Assembly (NCBI GenBank): GCA_038277395.1
Contig: CM076191.1
Span: 96,211,588 to 96,275,587 of the forward strand
Direction of reading: 5' to 3'
Origin: Dryocosmus kuriphilus
Taxonomy: Eukaryota > Arthropoda > Insecta > Hymenoptera > Cynipidae
DNA: 64,000 nucleotides
In this document: in pieces, positions 11,853-22,398 of the stretch
Numbering within the stretch: the stretch's first letter is position 1
Layout of the letters: every line of letters starts with the position of its first letter
Translations under genes and position numbers: made by a program
Notes under the pieces: generated by a model
Seen by the model: the letters and a program-made list of their open reading frames with translations, nothing else
Told to the model about the DNA's origin: nothing
Databases searched by the model: none

Positions 11853-12209
11853 TTGATTTCACATAAATCGTTTTTGGTGTTTAATTTCCTGCTCACACAC
11901 CTTAACCCGAACAATATCGCAAAAGAAAGGAAAGATATTAAAAAGTTAGAAACTGATTTAGAATCTGCTGTAGAAGTATATGAGGAAGCTACAAAAAATG
12001 CTGAATCTATTCGACAAGCATTGAAAAAATACACTGAACACAAATGCGACACTCACGGCCATTGAAAAAATTATGATCAGCTTAGGAAAACTACGATGCA
12101 AAGAAGAAAAAAAATTGTTCACGATTTGCGCCAAAAAATAGAGAAAAGAAAGTCTAACGTGATTGAATCAACAGTGTCACGAAAGAAACAAAAAGTTTCG
12201 CACACCTAA
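11853..12209 (+). pseudogene. Coiled-coil C-terminal coding relic inside element A
   Basis: From 11853 the frame stays open to a TGA at 12063-12065 and then continues in the same frame to TAA at 12207-12209. The region before the stop is a heptad-like, charged helix (KERKDIKKLETDLESAVEVY); after it comes a very basic stretch with RRKK and SRKKQKVSH, like a nuclear localisation tail. No good start codon, so this looks like the last exon or C-terminus of a larger protein. It could be the remains of element A's own protein or a captured host fragment; I do not recognise the family. Confidence 0.45.
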
Positions 12210-12299
12210 TTGACATTTTTGTTCCTATGACATTTAATTTGTAAATAAATTGCAATTTCATTCCTTAATAAAATTTTTAATTCCTTATAAGAATGTTAC

Positions 12300-13390
12300 A
12301 TTAAATTTTTTTTCTATTACGTTGGTATTTAAAAAAAAGTCCCTTATTTCCCCTATAGTTGAACTGCTGAACCACGGTGACCGTATATGTTCGTGGGAGC
12401 GTTGGCCCGATAGTTTTTGTCCAATTTAACTGTGCGGGCACTTTTAATTGAATTTTAAATTTTCTTTTATTACCCCTGGACAATAGTTTTCAAAATATAA
12501 GGTCCAAAAATGCCGCACTTTTATAGTTTTATATGTAATACGACCTTACATGTTCGTGGGAGCGTCGGCCCGGCAGTTTTTTCCAATTTGAAACTTATGC
12601 GGGCACTTAATTTAATTTGAAATATCCTTTTATTACCCCTGGGCAATATTTTTTAAAAAGCCCAACAATGCCGCACTTTTTTGGTTTTATATGTAATGCG
12701 ACCGTATATGTTGGCAGGAGCGTCGCGTCGCATCGGTCCGGCAGTTTTTGTCAAAAAGTGACACTTATTCGGGCACTTTTAATGTAATTTGAAATATCCT
12801 TTTATTACCCCTGGGCAATATGTTTTCATGTGTAAAGCCGAAAAATATCACACTTCTTTTGGTTTTGGAAGAAAATTTTTATTGTTTTGAAAAAATTATT
12901 TTAGTGCTTGCATTTTTTTATTGCAACATTTGCATAAATTATTATGGAAATTTCTTTTTTAAACATTCTTGATTGTTACAAAAAAAAAAAAAAATAAACA
13001 CTCGTCTTACTAAGACGTCTGAAACTGCAGACCAATTGTTTTAGGGATACCTCCCGAATATTTTAAGCCTAAAATTTTAAAAAAACATTTATTATTTGTT
13101 TTCTAATTTTGGAATCTAATTTCATAAAAACCAATGAAATGGGAAACTTTATTCGTCTAAGTTCTTTAATTTTTATTTTTAAATAAGATGAAAATATTGA
13201 AAATTGGAAAAAATAAATTAGAAATTAGGTTTCTTCAAGAAGGGCCCAGTTTTAGGCTTGAAATTCTCGAGAGGCATCCCCAAAACAGAATCAGAAAGAA
13301 ACTGAGATGTGGAAACTATTTTCAGTTAACATTGGTTCTTTTCACCAAATAACACAAAACGAGTGGGTGAGACTTCAATAATTCCAAAAT
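12300..13390 (-). repeat. Right inverted end of element A with three tandem units
   Basis: Reverse-complement partner of 3414-4150. TACCCCTGG words start at 12471, 12634 and 12806, giving units of 163 and 172 bp. Outside them comes the pre-array block (12840-12980), an A run, and a perfect 7-bp palindrome with a one-base loop, CGTCTTACTAAGACG, at 13003-13017. A MITE (13037-13283) splits it from the terminal block at 13290-13390. Confidence 0.75.
13037..13283. mobile_element. Small MITE nested in the right end of element A
   Basis: Inverted ends of about 38 bp: TGTTTTAGGGATACCTCCCG on the left against TCTCGAGAGGCATCCCCAAAACA on the right (quoted in part). The intervening DNA is AT-rich and non-coding. 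Removing it rejoins the two parts of the right end in the order seen at the left end (3520-3550), which supports insertion after element A was formed. Confidence 0.6.
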
Positions 13391-14991
13391 TTTCTTTACA
13401 ACCCTAGTGTTTTAATGATAAAAGGGCCTTGCGGTATATTTTTGTATTAGATTTGTTTTTAAACATACCAATTGATATCTAAAAGCAAATTATTGCAGTT
13501 AACTTCTGTTGATTACACTGGTATACAGGGGTCGTGCATATGGAAAGTGACTAGATGTTTCTGGTAGATCTTTTTTGCGCTGAGCACGAATCTGGGTTCA
13601 AAAGTTGTCTATCGCGTCAAGTTTTTGAGGAAATGTGTATTGCATTCCCCCGAAAAGGCGTTTTTGGCCACTTTTGGATAGCCATAGGCACCAAACCCGT
13701 AGTCGTAGAACTTTCCATAATGTCTCAAATTGAAGCTTGTAAATTCCCCTTTTCATCCGAATCAACCAAAATTCGAATTGCTCGAATTTGGAAGCACAAT
13801 TTAAATTTTAAAATTTTCGGATCAAATATGGCGGACCGAACGAATTTTCTTTGGTCCGCCATTTTGAAACTTTAAATTGTGATTCCAAATTCGTAGTCAG
13901 CGACCCGAAAAGCCCTTTAATAGAGAGTTCTGAGAAAATCCGTCAGATGAAATATTTGGTGCTTAGATACTTCAGAAAATGGAATTTGTTGATATAAAAA
14001 GTCCTACAGTTGTAAATATTTGACCATATCCAAAAATGTGCATTTTCGTAGATTTTTTTCATGAGGAATCCTAATCTGTTGGCCAAATTGAGGAATATCT
14101 TCGCGTTTCAAAGTTATTTTCATCTGAATGTGCCGAAAAAAACGGCCTTTTTTGCACTTTCAGGTTAGAATATCTCAAAATCCTGACGTCCTAGACAAAT
14201 TCTGCTACCAGATTCGAATTCAGCGCGAAAAATTACATAAGAAAAGACCTTGAAATCGCATTGGGGAAAACCTTGTAGGCCTGTGTTATTACTGTTATGT
14301 TTAATAATTTAAATAAAGGCAAAAGGAAGATTGAAAGGAATTAAGAAACAAGTTTTGAAAAAAAAGTAGTCGGAATATTTGGTTACAGCAAATTAAAAAT
14401 TACAATTTAAAAAGTAGTTTGAATAAAAAAGGTTAACGGATTCAGTACTTGGTCAGGTCTGAGTTTAGTATTAAGGTAAGGCTGGGGTGTAAGTACTGGC
14501 TCAACCCTGACCCAAATCTCTTTACTCCGATGCCCTTTCCCTTATCTCATTTCCTGTTTCCTGTACATCCTTTTCTCTTTCCCCACTCTTTTTCCTTGAG
14601 CACATCCAATTCTTTGACCACTGTAAATTTAATGTATTAATAATAAATACTTGTATTTAGTATTTTTTATGCAATTTCCATTAGTTTTTAGCCAATTTCA
14701 TTAAATTTTTCTATTGATTTCCAAGATGCACTGCGTGGATGTAACTAATATTGCGTCTCATCCTGTAAAAATCCAGTAATTAATTTGTATTAGTGATTTA
14801 AATTTTCAATATAAAATTATTACGTTTTTAGTTTAATATTTTCTTGATAATTTTTCAGCGTGTAAATAACTCAATTAATTATATAAACGTTTAAATATTC
14901 TGTAACGTTTTTTTTCTAAAAAAATTGCAAAATATTTAAAATCTAATTGTCATGACGTCCCGAGAGAGGTTAGTATGGAAATAGGAAAATA
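13391..14991. repeat. Spacer with diverged S-family repeats
   Basis: Contains GAATCTGGG...CGCGTCAAGTTTTTGAGG (13588-13632), an inverted relative of 2888-2945, then a GTCAGCGACCCGAAAAGCCC word at 13896-13915, and a direct relative at 14170-14235. The frame 13555-13875 is open for 106 codons but overlaps this repeat and a palindromic pair (TATGGCGGACC / GGTCCGCCAT at 13828-13862), so I do not call it a gene. 14450-14640 is pyrimidine-rich with nothing recognised. Confidence 0.5.
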
Positions 14992-17819
14992 CAGGGTGGC
15001 CACAAAACCGGGAAAAATCCGGGAATTCGGAACAACCGGGAAATAACCGGGAATTTCGTTCGAACTCCGGGAAAAAAAATGAAGATTCTATTATAGGGAT
15101 AATTCGAGCAGGCAGCAAGTGGCAGCGAGTCATCGGGGGCGAGGAAGGGGAGCGAAGCGAGCAGAGCTGCTTGCACTGCTAGGAGTCGTAGTGGTGGGGT
15201 AGCGGCTAGTAAAGACATTGAATTACACTACTTTTTATCAATTTTGCTGTTACTGGTCTTATCGTAGTGCAGGTTCCAGTGTGACCCTTTTTAAAATCAT
15301 GTTTCCGGACAGCAAGATTGCAGCAAAAATGGAAATGGGGCGAACCAATTTAGTTTATTTAATAACGCATGGCCTTGCACCTTATTTTTTTGAAGGAGCT
15401 GATAAACACTGTGAGCGGTAGCTCGGAAATAGTTGTCGGTTTTGATGAAACCTTAAATAAAATCTCCCAACTTCAACAAGTGGATATTGGAGTCAGATTC
15501 TGGGATGGTGAGAAAAATGAGGTGGCGTCAAGATACGCCGGGTCGGCTTTCCTCTCATCCACGCGAGCCCAAGATTTATTCCAAGGACTAAAAGGGTGCT
15601 TCGACAAACAGTCCTACTTTGCTTGGAAAGATAACCCAGTTCTTTATGGATGGCCCCAATGTCAATTGGAAGCTCTTGAATGATTTGTGTGCTGAGTTGC
15701 GAGAACAGCGAGGTGGGTCGTTTTCTCTTTTGAACATCGGTAGCTGTGGCTTGCACGTCGTCCACAATTCATTCAAGGACGGGATGAAGAAGACGAATTG
15801 ACAGTTGGATGGATTTTTGTTCTCCATCTACAATCTATTCAAAGATGTTTCCTTGCGCCGCGCTGACTTTACAGCTGTTACGGGGTCAGACTGTTTCCCC
15901 CTGAAAATCTGTGCCGTGAGGTAGGTAGAGAATCACCGTGTCGCCGAGAGGGCTTACAACATGTTGTTTTACTTGAAGATGTATGTGAAGGGAGTGAAAC
16001 ACCAGTCAGAGAAAAAACTTAAAGAAAGTCATCCACACTTCAGGCGCAGTTTTCCTGCAGTCTCCAGATCAAAGACTTTTGCAACTGTCGCTGAAGCCGT
16101 GAATGACCCCCTGTTAGGCCCTAAACTGAGTTTTTTCATGTCCTCTGCTACGGCGGTGGAGCCTTACCTGAAGGAATTTCAAAGTGAAGCACCAATGGCA
16201 CCATTCCTCTATGATGAACTCACAGAACTCATTAAGCCCATGATAAAGAAAGTACTCAAGCCCCATTGTCTCCAAGTTGAAGCCAAATCTCTTACAAAGG
16301 TGGAGCTATGTGACAAAAATTTGCTTCCTACAACTCGGGTGGACATTGGCTTCGCTACAAAAGCGGCAATCAGGACCGCCAGAAATGCTACAACTATTTC
16401 TGATCAACAAGTTATGCTTTTTCGGAATAATTGCAGAGCTTTTTACGTGGCATTTCTCTCAAAAATGTTTGAACGCAGTCTCCTGAGGTATCCATTAACA
16501 AGGTACATATCGTGCTTGAATCCAGAGGTATTTGCCAACTCCAACCATGTCGCCCGAAAGCGTCTTGAATTGTGTCTCGAGCAGCTAGTTGAGAAGGAAC
16601 ATGTCCCCGGTTCAGTAGCAGACAAAGTTAAGGATGAATACGTTAAACTGTGTTCTACTCCATCATCTGCAGCATCATTTTCTGCGTATTGTAGACGTGA
16701 ACAGCGCCTCGATCATTTCTGGAGAGATGTAATTAGCAAGCATGGAAAGGAGCTACCTAATCTCCTATGTTTTGTGAAAAAGATTCTCGTCTTCTCGCAC
16801 GGCAATGCCACCATGGAGCGCAGTTTTTCCGTGAACAATGAGTGCCTGGTAGAAAATCAGGCAGAGAAGAGTATTGTTGCTCAATGCCTGGTCTACGATG
16901 CCATTTTGAATGCAGGTGGTGTAAAGGAGATAGAAATCTCAAAAAGTCTCATTCATTACGCCCGAAATTCTCGGAGCAGGTACCAGGAGTATATGGAAAT
17001 GAAGAGACAGGAAAGAAGTGAGAAGGATGCAGAGAAAAACCGTAAGAGGGAATCTGCTCGCATAATAAAAGAATTGGAAACGAAGAAGGCCAGGCTGCTT
17101 GCTGATGCTCAGAAAGAGGCAGCAATTATTGAAGAGCAAGTAAAGGAACTTGCCAAGTAGTTCAGTTGCGTGGGTGCTGGCAATGAGAATACTTTTTTCT
17201 AATCTCGGAATCCTGATACTCATTGTGATTAATATGTGATCATTGTCGACTTATTCATGCTGCTACGCGTCAGTAGTGTCGAGAGAAACTTTTATTTTGA
17301 GATACAATATTACTATGTACTTTTTTACTTTCCATGTTTCATTTGTGATTTCTTTGTGATCATTGCGTAGTTATTTGCTTCTATGCAACAGTAGTGGCGA
17401 AAGATATTTTTATTTTGAGTACAAACATGTACTTTTTCATTTTCTACGTTGAGACTGAATAAATAAGTTAAACTGTTTTGTTATGATAATTTGCCTTTTT
17501 CAGTGCAGTTATACAGAGTAATTACGTGTATGTGTACTCACGTACTGAAAACCACAACACATTGAAAGAATAGAATTTTACGAAACACCTTCGAATTTTG
17601 TTGCACGGATTCTTCGAAAAATCTTCATTTTGTCCTTGTTTAAAACGATTAAATTTTTCCAAATTAGTTTATTTGCTAAAAATTATGAAGAATTTTGCAG
17701 GAAAATCCCGAAAACACGTCAGAACTGTTACTAAAAAAACCAGGAAAATTTTCGAAATATACGCGGGAAAACCGGGAAAAAACCGGGAAATTAAAATCCC
17801 TCATCCTGTGGCCACCCTG
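14992..17819 (+). mobile_element. hAT-like DNA transposon, 2.8 kb, inactive
   Basis: Ends are CAGGGTGGCCACA (14992) and TGTGGCCACCCTG (to 17819), with subterminal CCGGGAAA repeats on both sides. AAAATA lies immediately outside each end (14986-14991 and 17820-17825). The related repeat at 28682-28687 carries a single AAAATA in the same context and looks like an empty site. The transposase ends in a hAT-type dimerisation motif. hAT target duplications are normally 8 bp, so the 6-bp match is either eroded or marks a related group. Confidence 0.8.
15218..17160 (+). pseudogene. hAT-like transposase pseudogene
   Basis: Coding sequence is split over frames: 15218-15421, 15369-15683 and 15619-15801, then 15961-17160 (399 codons, the best preserved). 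Visible landmarks are FDETLNK near 15440 (likely first catalytic Asp), MDGPNVNWKLLND near 15650, and a C-terminal NATMERSFS near 16805-16830 holding the conserved Glu/Arg of the hAT dimerisation region. The C-terminal 60 residues are a charged helix (RQERSEKDAEKNRKRE). No BED zinc finger is seen at the N-terminus. At least two frameshifts and stops make it non-functional. Confidence 0.8.
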
Positions 17820-18440
17820 AAAATAGAAGAGGCAAGTTTAGCTGATTATTGTCAGGGTGGTTAATCCTGACCAATTATTTGTCTGGGTTGTTGTCACTAG
17901 CAATCCTATGCGAATTGTCTAAGAGTTAAATAAGAGTAATTCACAGTGACATAGAGTACAATATGTTTATTATAATAAGAATAGTGTGAGAATACAGGTT
18001 TAGAAAGATATAAAGTTAATACGTAATAGATTACGTTTTGTCTTAAAAGGGTGAGAGAAGGTAGGTTTGTCGCATGCTTCTCTATAATCGAAATGGCAAC
18101 GACGAGCAGGCCAGTTCACAGAGGTAGATTTCGTCATAACGTATTTGTTTTGATATCCGCTTACCAACCGAGTGATACACGAAACATAACCCGAATCGAA
18201 TCCACTCGTGAGTTCTTTACCGGGCGTATAACACTGCGGACTTTATCCGATCGAGACTCTACCTTAATCGAAGTCAAAGGGACTTCGTTTACTTTAGCAA
18301 TGCAACTGATACTTTGAAGATATTTAACTTATTCAGAGATCGACGTGTATAGAGTAACTGCTGGGAACGCAAAGACGTTGGTTCCCCACTGAATAGGGGT
18401 TTTATAGTAGATCCTTGCCCTTGTTAGGAGGGATCTTTGC
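17820..18440 (+). repeat. Dispersed repeat R, copy 1
   Basis: Homologous in the same orientation to 28650-29080 and, for its right part, to 34265-34390. Shared words include GCTGATTATTGTCAGGGTGG, ACAATATGTTTATTA and ACTGCTGGGAACG. It continues leftward across the hAT insertion to about 14960. Nature unknown; an LTR or other long non-coding repeat is possible. Confidence 0.7.
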
Positions 18441-18598
18441 AAATTTGTATAATGGCACGCGCGGTGCAAAACTGTATACTGGCACGCGCGGTGCAAAACT
18501 AAAATGGCACGCGCGATGCAAAACTGTAAAATGGCACGCGCGGTGCAAATCTGTATAATCGCACACGCGGTGCAAATCTGTATAATGGCACGCGCGGT
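18441..18598 (+). repeat. 27-bp tandem repeat, six copies
   Basis: GGCACGCGCGGTGCAAA recurs with starts at 18454, 18481, 18506, 18533, 18560 and 18587 (27 bp apart, one 25). The frame stays open on the minus strand because 27 is a multiple of three; no coding role is indicated. Confidence 0.9.
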
Positions 18599-19399
18599 TA
18601 GGAAATGTGAGGTGAGTGAGTCGACACTCGGATATCGTGTTTTAATTCTCAATCGGATGATCAATCCTTGTATGGTTTTAATAGTGTGGGCGGGCGAGTT
18701 CTTACTCTTTCTACCTTTTGTACTTATCATACTCGTTCATGAATCGTTTTCCTTTGGTAAGCGATTATCATAAAATCTATGTACCAGCCATACGTCGAGA
18801 TTTTAGGATTATTTTAATTAAAATCGCGGACGTAACGTTCGCTAAATTAATTCTCCTTCTAATAGTAATGAATTCAGTGCCATGGGAGGTTCACTAACAG
18901 TTGTTATTTGGTGTAAATTTTGAATTTGGATTCCTATGCTTGAATCATCTGAAAAATTTGTATTTATTTTATTCATATTTGAAGTAAATGGTTGAAAATA
19001 TAGTAAGAAGTTTTAAATATATTTTATATATTTCATGTATTTATTTATTTTATGTATACATGGTGTCCCAGTATTCAAAATACATTTTTATATTTTTTAA
19101 TTCTAAAAAAATGGAGTCGAAAATAATCATAAATTTTTTTGCAAAGTTAATAATTACCGAGTAATTAAAAAGTAAAGATTAACCAATCAGAAGGACGCGT
19201 TATGTGGCAGGCAATACATGTGTCACCGAAGATAGTGTATGCGTAAACAAGTTTAGTTAGTATAATTACTCCTTCGATAGTTTTTTCAGGAGGTTGTGAC
19301 TCTCAGGTGCAACTTCTCACTCTGACGAGATTTAAAAAATATGTTTTCCCCAAGCCAATAAGTCAACATTGTTCAACAGATTAATTACCTCACTTGAGT
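18599..19399. other. AT-rich spacer, nothing recognised
   Basis: No gene, RNA or clear repeat seen apart from short T/A runs around 19000-19130. Confidence 0.4.
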
Positions 19400-20200
19400 T
19401 GTACATGTTACTCGAATTCTGTAGAATTCTCTGTAATTCCATAGAATTATCTTAAATAATTTTGATTTAATTACCAGTTTTTTTTAATACCTCTGATGAT
19501 GTCACTAAAATAAACCTTGAATTATTTTGAATGTTAAGTCTTAAGTGCTTTTAGATTCTTCTGAATTCCTTAACAGCCACTGCACTTTTTTTAATTCTTT
19601 CGAAAGTAATCAAGCTTGGCCGACGGTTTAAATACAAGTGAATCAAGGTCTACTCGCTATTTAAATTCTGCGGAAGTTCCTTAAAAGCCTTGGAATTAAT
19701 TTCATGTATTTTTAAATACTTTTGAAATAATTAGAGTAAACTTTAAATTATTTTGAATTTTAAGTTTTTTGAATTCCCAGGATTCTTATGAGTTTTTCTG
19801 AATTTTTCTGAATTCTTTGAACTCTTCACCAGTAATTGCGCATTTTTCAATTCTTTCGAAGTTAGACAAGTGTGGCCGATGGTTTAAGTACAAGTAAATA
19901 AAGATCTACGCTATTTGAATTCTGCGGAAGTCTCTTAAGAATCTTGGAATTCATTTAATGTTTTTTGATTACTTTTGAAATAATTAGAATAAACTTTTAA
20001 TTTTTCGAATTTCAAGTCTTTTTAATTCTCTGGATTCTTATGAGTTCTTCTAAATTCTGCGGAAGTCCCTTGAAAACCGCGAAAATCATTTAAAGATTTT
20101 TTTAATACTTCTGAAATCATTAGAATAAACCTTGAATTTTTTCAGTCTCAAGTCTATTGAATTATCTGGATTCATATGAGTTTTCATGAATTCTTTTGAA
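19400..20200 (+). repeat. Degenerate tandem repeat rich in GAATTC-like words
   Basis: Blocks beginning TTCTGCGGAAGT recur near 19667, 19919 and 20058, each followed by an AATACTT-TGAAAT-ATTAGA-TAAAC block and a GGATTCTTATGAG-like block. Another partial unit (TTTCGCAATTTTTCAAG, GGACGGTTTAACCACAAGTG) lies at 21288-21335, on the far side of the tRNA-like cluster, so that cluster sits inside this repeat field. Confidence 0.6.
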
Positions 20201-20278
20201 TTCTTTAATTAATTTCGGGTGTTAAATTTAATTCGATTGCTAGTCTAAATAATTTTTTAGAGAAACGAGAAAAAATGT

Positions 20279-20350
20279 ACCTCGGCCCGGATTTGAACCG
20301 GAAACGCCACTATTCACGAGTGGAGCGTTTTCCAATTACGCCACCGAGGC
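20279..20350 (-). repeat. tRNA-like head, copy 1
   Basis: Reverse strand reads GCCTCGGTGGCGTAATTGG (A box) and later GGTTCAAATCC (B box). Seven-base acceptor stem pairs (GCCTCGG with CCGAGGT), and the anticodon stem CCACT/AGTGG closes a loop CGTGAAT. Position 33 is G rather than T and the TGA triplet would imply Ser without a long variable arm, so I call it tRNA-derived rather than a working gene. Confidence 0.65.
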
Positions 20351-20580
20351 CTCAGTAGATCGTTTCTCGTATCTCTTATTCAACAGGATGACGCGGGTTT
20401 GCACCTATACCTGTGAGGTTTTTCAATTTGAATGAATTAAACCAGAATATTTCACGAATCTCGATATAGTTTTTAATATTAAGTTATTAATGACCAGTAT
20501 AATTAATTAATTAATTTCAGATGTTAAATTTAATTCGATGGCTGGTCTAAATAATTTTTTAGATAAACGAGAAAAAATCT

Positions 20581-20652
20581 ACCTCGGTCCGGATTTGAAC
20601 CGGGAACGCCCACTATTCACGAGTGGAGCGTTTTCCATTTACGACACCGAGG
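20581..20652 (-). repeat. tRNA-like head, copy 2
   Basis: Same fold as copy 1 with changes in the acceptor arm (TCCTCGGTGTCGTAAATGG on the reverse strand) and one extra base before the anticodon stem. Degenerate. Confidence 0.6.
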
Positions 20653-20784
20653 ACTCAGTCCAGACTCATATCCAGATTCGTGAAATATTCTGGTTTAATT
20701 CATTCAAATTGAAAAACTTCACAGGTGTAGGTGCAAACCCGCGTCATCCTGTTGAATAAGAGAAATGAAAAACGATCTACTAAG

Positions 20785-20856
20785 GCCTCGGTGGCGTAAT
20801 TGGAAAACGCTCCGCTCGTGAATAGTGGCGTTCCCGGTTCAAATCCGGGCCGATGT
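20785..20856 (+). repeat. tRNA-like head, copy 3
   Basis: Forward strand, GCCTCGGTGGCGTAATTGG and CCCGGTTCAAATCCGGG with a perfect T stem; acceptor stem has one mismatch (CCGATGT). Loop CGTGAAT as in copy 1. Confidence 0.65.
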
Positions 20857-21086
20857 AGATTTTTTCTCGTTTCTCTAAAAAATTATTTAGACCAGCAATC
20901 AAATTAAATTTAACATCTGAAATTAATTAATTAATTATACTGGTCGATAATAACTTAATATTAAAAACTATATCCAGATTCGCGAAATATTCTGGTTTAA
21001 TTCATTCAAATTGAAAAACTTCACAGGTATAGGTGCAAACCCGCGTCATCCTGTTGAATAAGAGAAACGAGAAACGATCTACTGAG

Positions 21087-21158
21087 GCCTCGGTGGCGTA
21101 ATTGGAAAACACTTCACTCCTGAATAGTGGCATTCCCGGTTCAAATCCGGGTCGAGGT
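21087..21158 (+). repeat. tRNA-like head, copy 4
   Basis: Forward strand, intact A box and T arm; the anticodon stem is damaged (TTCACTCCTGAATAGTGG). Confidence 0.6.
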
Positions 21159-21619
21159 AGATTTTTTCTCGTTTCTCTAAAAATGTATTTAGACCAGCAT
21201 TCGAATTAAATTTAACATCTGAAATTAATTAATTAATTATACTGGTCGATAATAACATAATATTAAAAAAAAAAATCATTTTAATTCTTTCGCAATTTTT
21301 CAAGTTGGATGGACGGTTTAACCACAAGTGAATCAAGATCTACTCAATATTTGATTTATGTACAATACATACATATTGATAAATAAGACAGGTGTATTTT
21401 AATTCTCATCAGTAATTAGCAGACCTGCTATAATGAAGTAGTGCCGCATTGTTTAATAATTGCTTGAGTAAGCATTTTTAGTAATGATTCACAGAAAAGT
21501 ACTATTTCACGATAAAATTCTTATTCATTAGCTTTAGTAAAAAAAAATTCCTCACTGAAGTGAATTAGCAAGGCTTTATTGTGAAGTAGTAGTATTCTAG
21601 TAGAGATTAGTAGAAGAAA

Positions 21620-22024
21620 GTGGAAAGGTTGTTAGGGGGCATTAGGACAAAAGTGCATGTGGAAGAGGTAAATGGAGTGGGAAGGAAGAATGAAGGTAAA
21701 TCGAGTGTATATATAGTGAAAGTGAGAAGTGAGGAAGAAAAAGTTAATATTTTGAGAAAAAAGAAAGCTTTAGAGAGGAGGGAAGAAAGAATAGAGGAGG
21801 ATATGACATTGAATGAAAGAAGAAGAAAGTGGATGATGAAACAGAGAGCATGGAATGAAAGAATTAAAGGGAACACGGTATGGATAGGGAAAGACAGGAT
21901 GTGGGTAAACGGTAATGTGTGGATATTGGACGAAGAGAAAGAAAAATTGTGTGAAGTACATAGGGAGAGGGTACATGGCGACGAGGGGAAGAAACAAAGG
22001 CTAGTGGTAGAAGGGAGAAGATAA
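21620..22024 (+). pseudogene. LINE ORF1 C-terminal fragment
   Basis: 134 codons, highly charged: a KVRSEEEKVNILRKKKALER stretch, then an arginine/lysine-rich helix and a short tail with WIGKDRMWVNGNVWILDEE. This is the pattern of the ORF1 C-terminus of R1-like insect LINEs, an RNA-binding partner of the ORF2 protein. There is no zinc-knuckle in the part that survives. The 5' part of ORF1 is missing. The frame is open, but it is only a fragment. Confidence 0.55.
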
Positions 22025-22139
22025 TGGAAACAGTAGAGGGTGAAAGGAAAGAAGGAGGAGAAAGCGGAGCGACGGGGTTTCCACAAAAATAGGGAGGGGA
22101 CTTAAAAAAGAAAGAAGGGAGAAAGGAAGGAGAAAATAA

Positions 22140-22398
22140 ATGAGAGTAGCGTTTTGGAATGTATCAGGGCTAATGAATAAAGATGAAGGATTCTGGGAAG
22201 AGGTGAAGAAATGGGATGTAGTGATGTTGAGTGAAACCTGGGTAGATGCGAAGGATTGGAGGAGCGTGAAGAGGAAGTTACCCAAGGGATATATATGGAA
22301 GATGCAAGAGGCAAAGAAAGAGAATGTAAAGGGAAGAAAGAAAGGGGGCATGGTGTCAGGAGTAAGGAATGAATTGGTAGGTGAAGAGAAAATAGATA
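22140..22398 (+). pseudogene. LINE ORF2 endonuclease N-terminal fragment
   Basis: Starts MRVAFWNVSGLMNKDEGFWE, with WDVVMLSETWV carrying the catalytic Glu of apurinic-type endonucleases, and KGRKKGGMVSGVRNEL. These are the first motifs of the EEP nuclease that nicks target DNA in LINEs. The homology ends where the opposing LINE begins (about 22398); reading on into 22451 is chance. Only about 86 residues survive. Confidence 0.7.

Larger units (their letters stand above)
3414..13390. mobile_element. Element A: ~10-kb foldback-like element with tandem-repeat ends
   Basis: Sequence at 3414-4150 is matched in reverse complement by 12300-13390: the outermost block (GAAGTCTCACC...CGTTTTGTGTTAT) at 3419-3454 pairs with 13340-13385, then a T-rich block with TTGCAAT, then 163-172-bp tandem units (about two on the left, three on the right). 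A BEL/Pao retrotransposon occupies 4947-10890. Without it the element would be roughly 4 kb. A coiled-coil coding relic lies inside near the right end. The architecture recalls Drosophila foldback elements, but I see no sequence basis for naming the superfamily. Confidence 0.65.
20205..21250. repeat. Four ~300-bp units headed by tRNA-like sequence
   Basis: Each unit has a tRNA-like block, a CAACAGGATGACGCGGGTTTGCACC-type block (quoted in parts), and a TAATTAATTAATT tail. Two units point left (from 20205 and 20510) and two point right (to about 20940 and 21240), so the middle pair forms a large inverted repeat around 20655. Copies differ at many positions. They look like a tRNA-derived SINE amplified locally. 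Confidence 0.75.
21600..22398 (+). mobile_element. R1-like LINE fragment (ORF1 end and ORF2 start)
   Basis: A plus-strand non-LTR fragment: the end of ORF1 (21620-22024) is followed after about 115 bp by the start of ORF2 (22140 onward), and similarity stops abruptly near 22398, where a second LINE begins on the other strand. Base composition is purine-rich on this strand. Clade is inferred from general resemblance to LINEs I associate with ants and wasps. Confidence 0.65.

Noticed and set aside
13555..13875. 106-codon ORF as a possible gene
   Set aside because: It overlaps the interspersed S repeat and a palindromic GGTCCGCCAT pair, has no recognised domain and no related reading frame in the other repeat copies.
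20279..20350. Functional tRNA-Ser gene
   Set aside because: No long variable arm, G at position 33, and four diverged copies each attached to the same 300-bp body.
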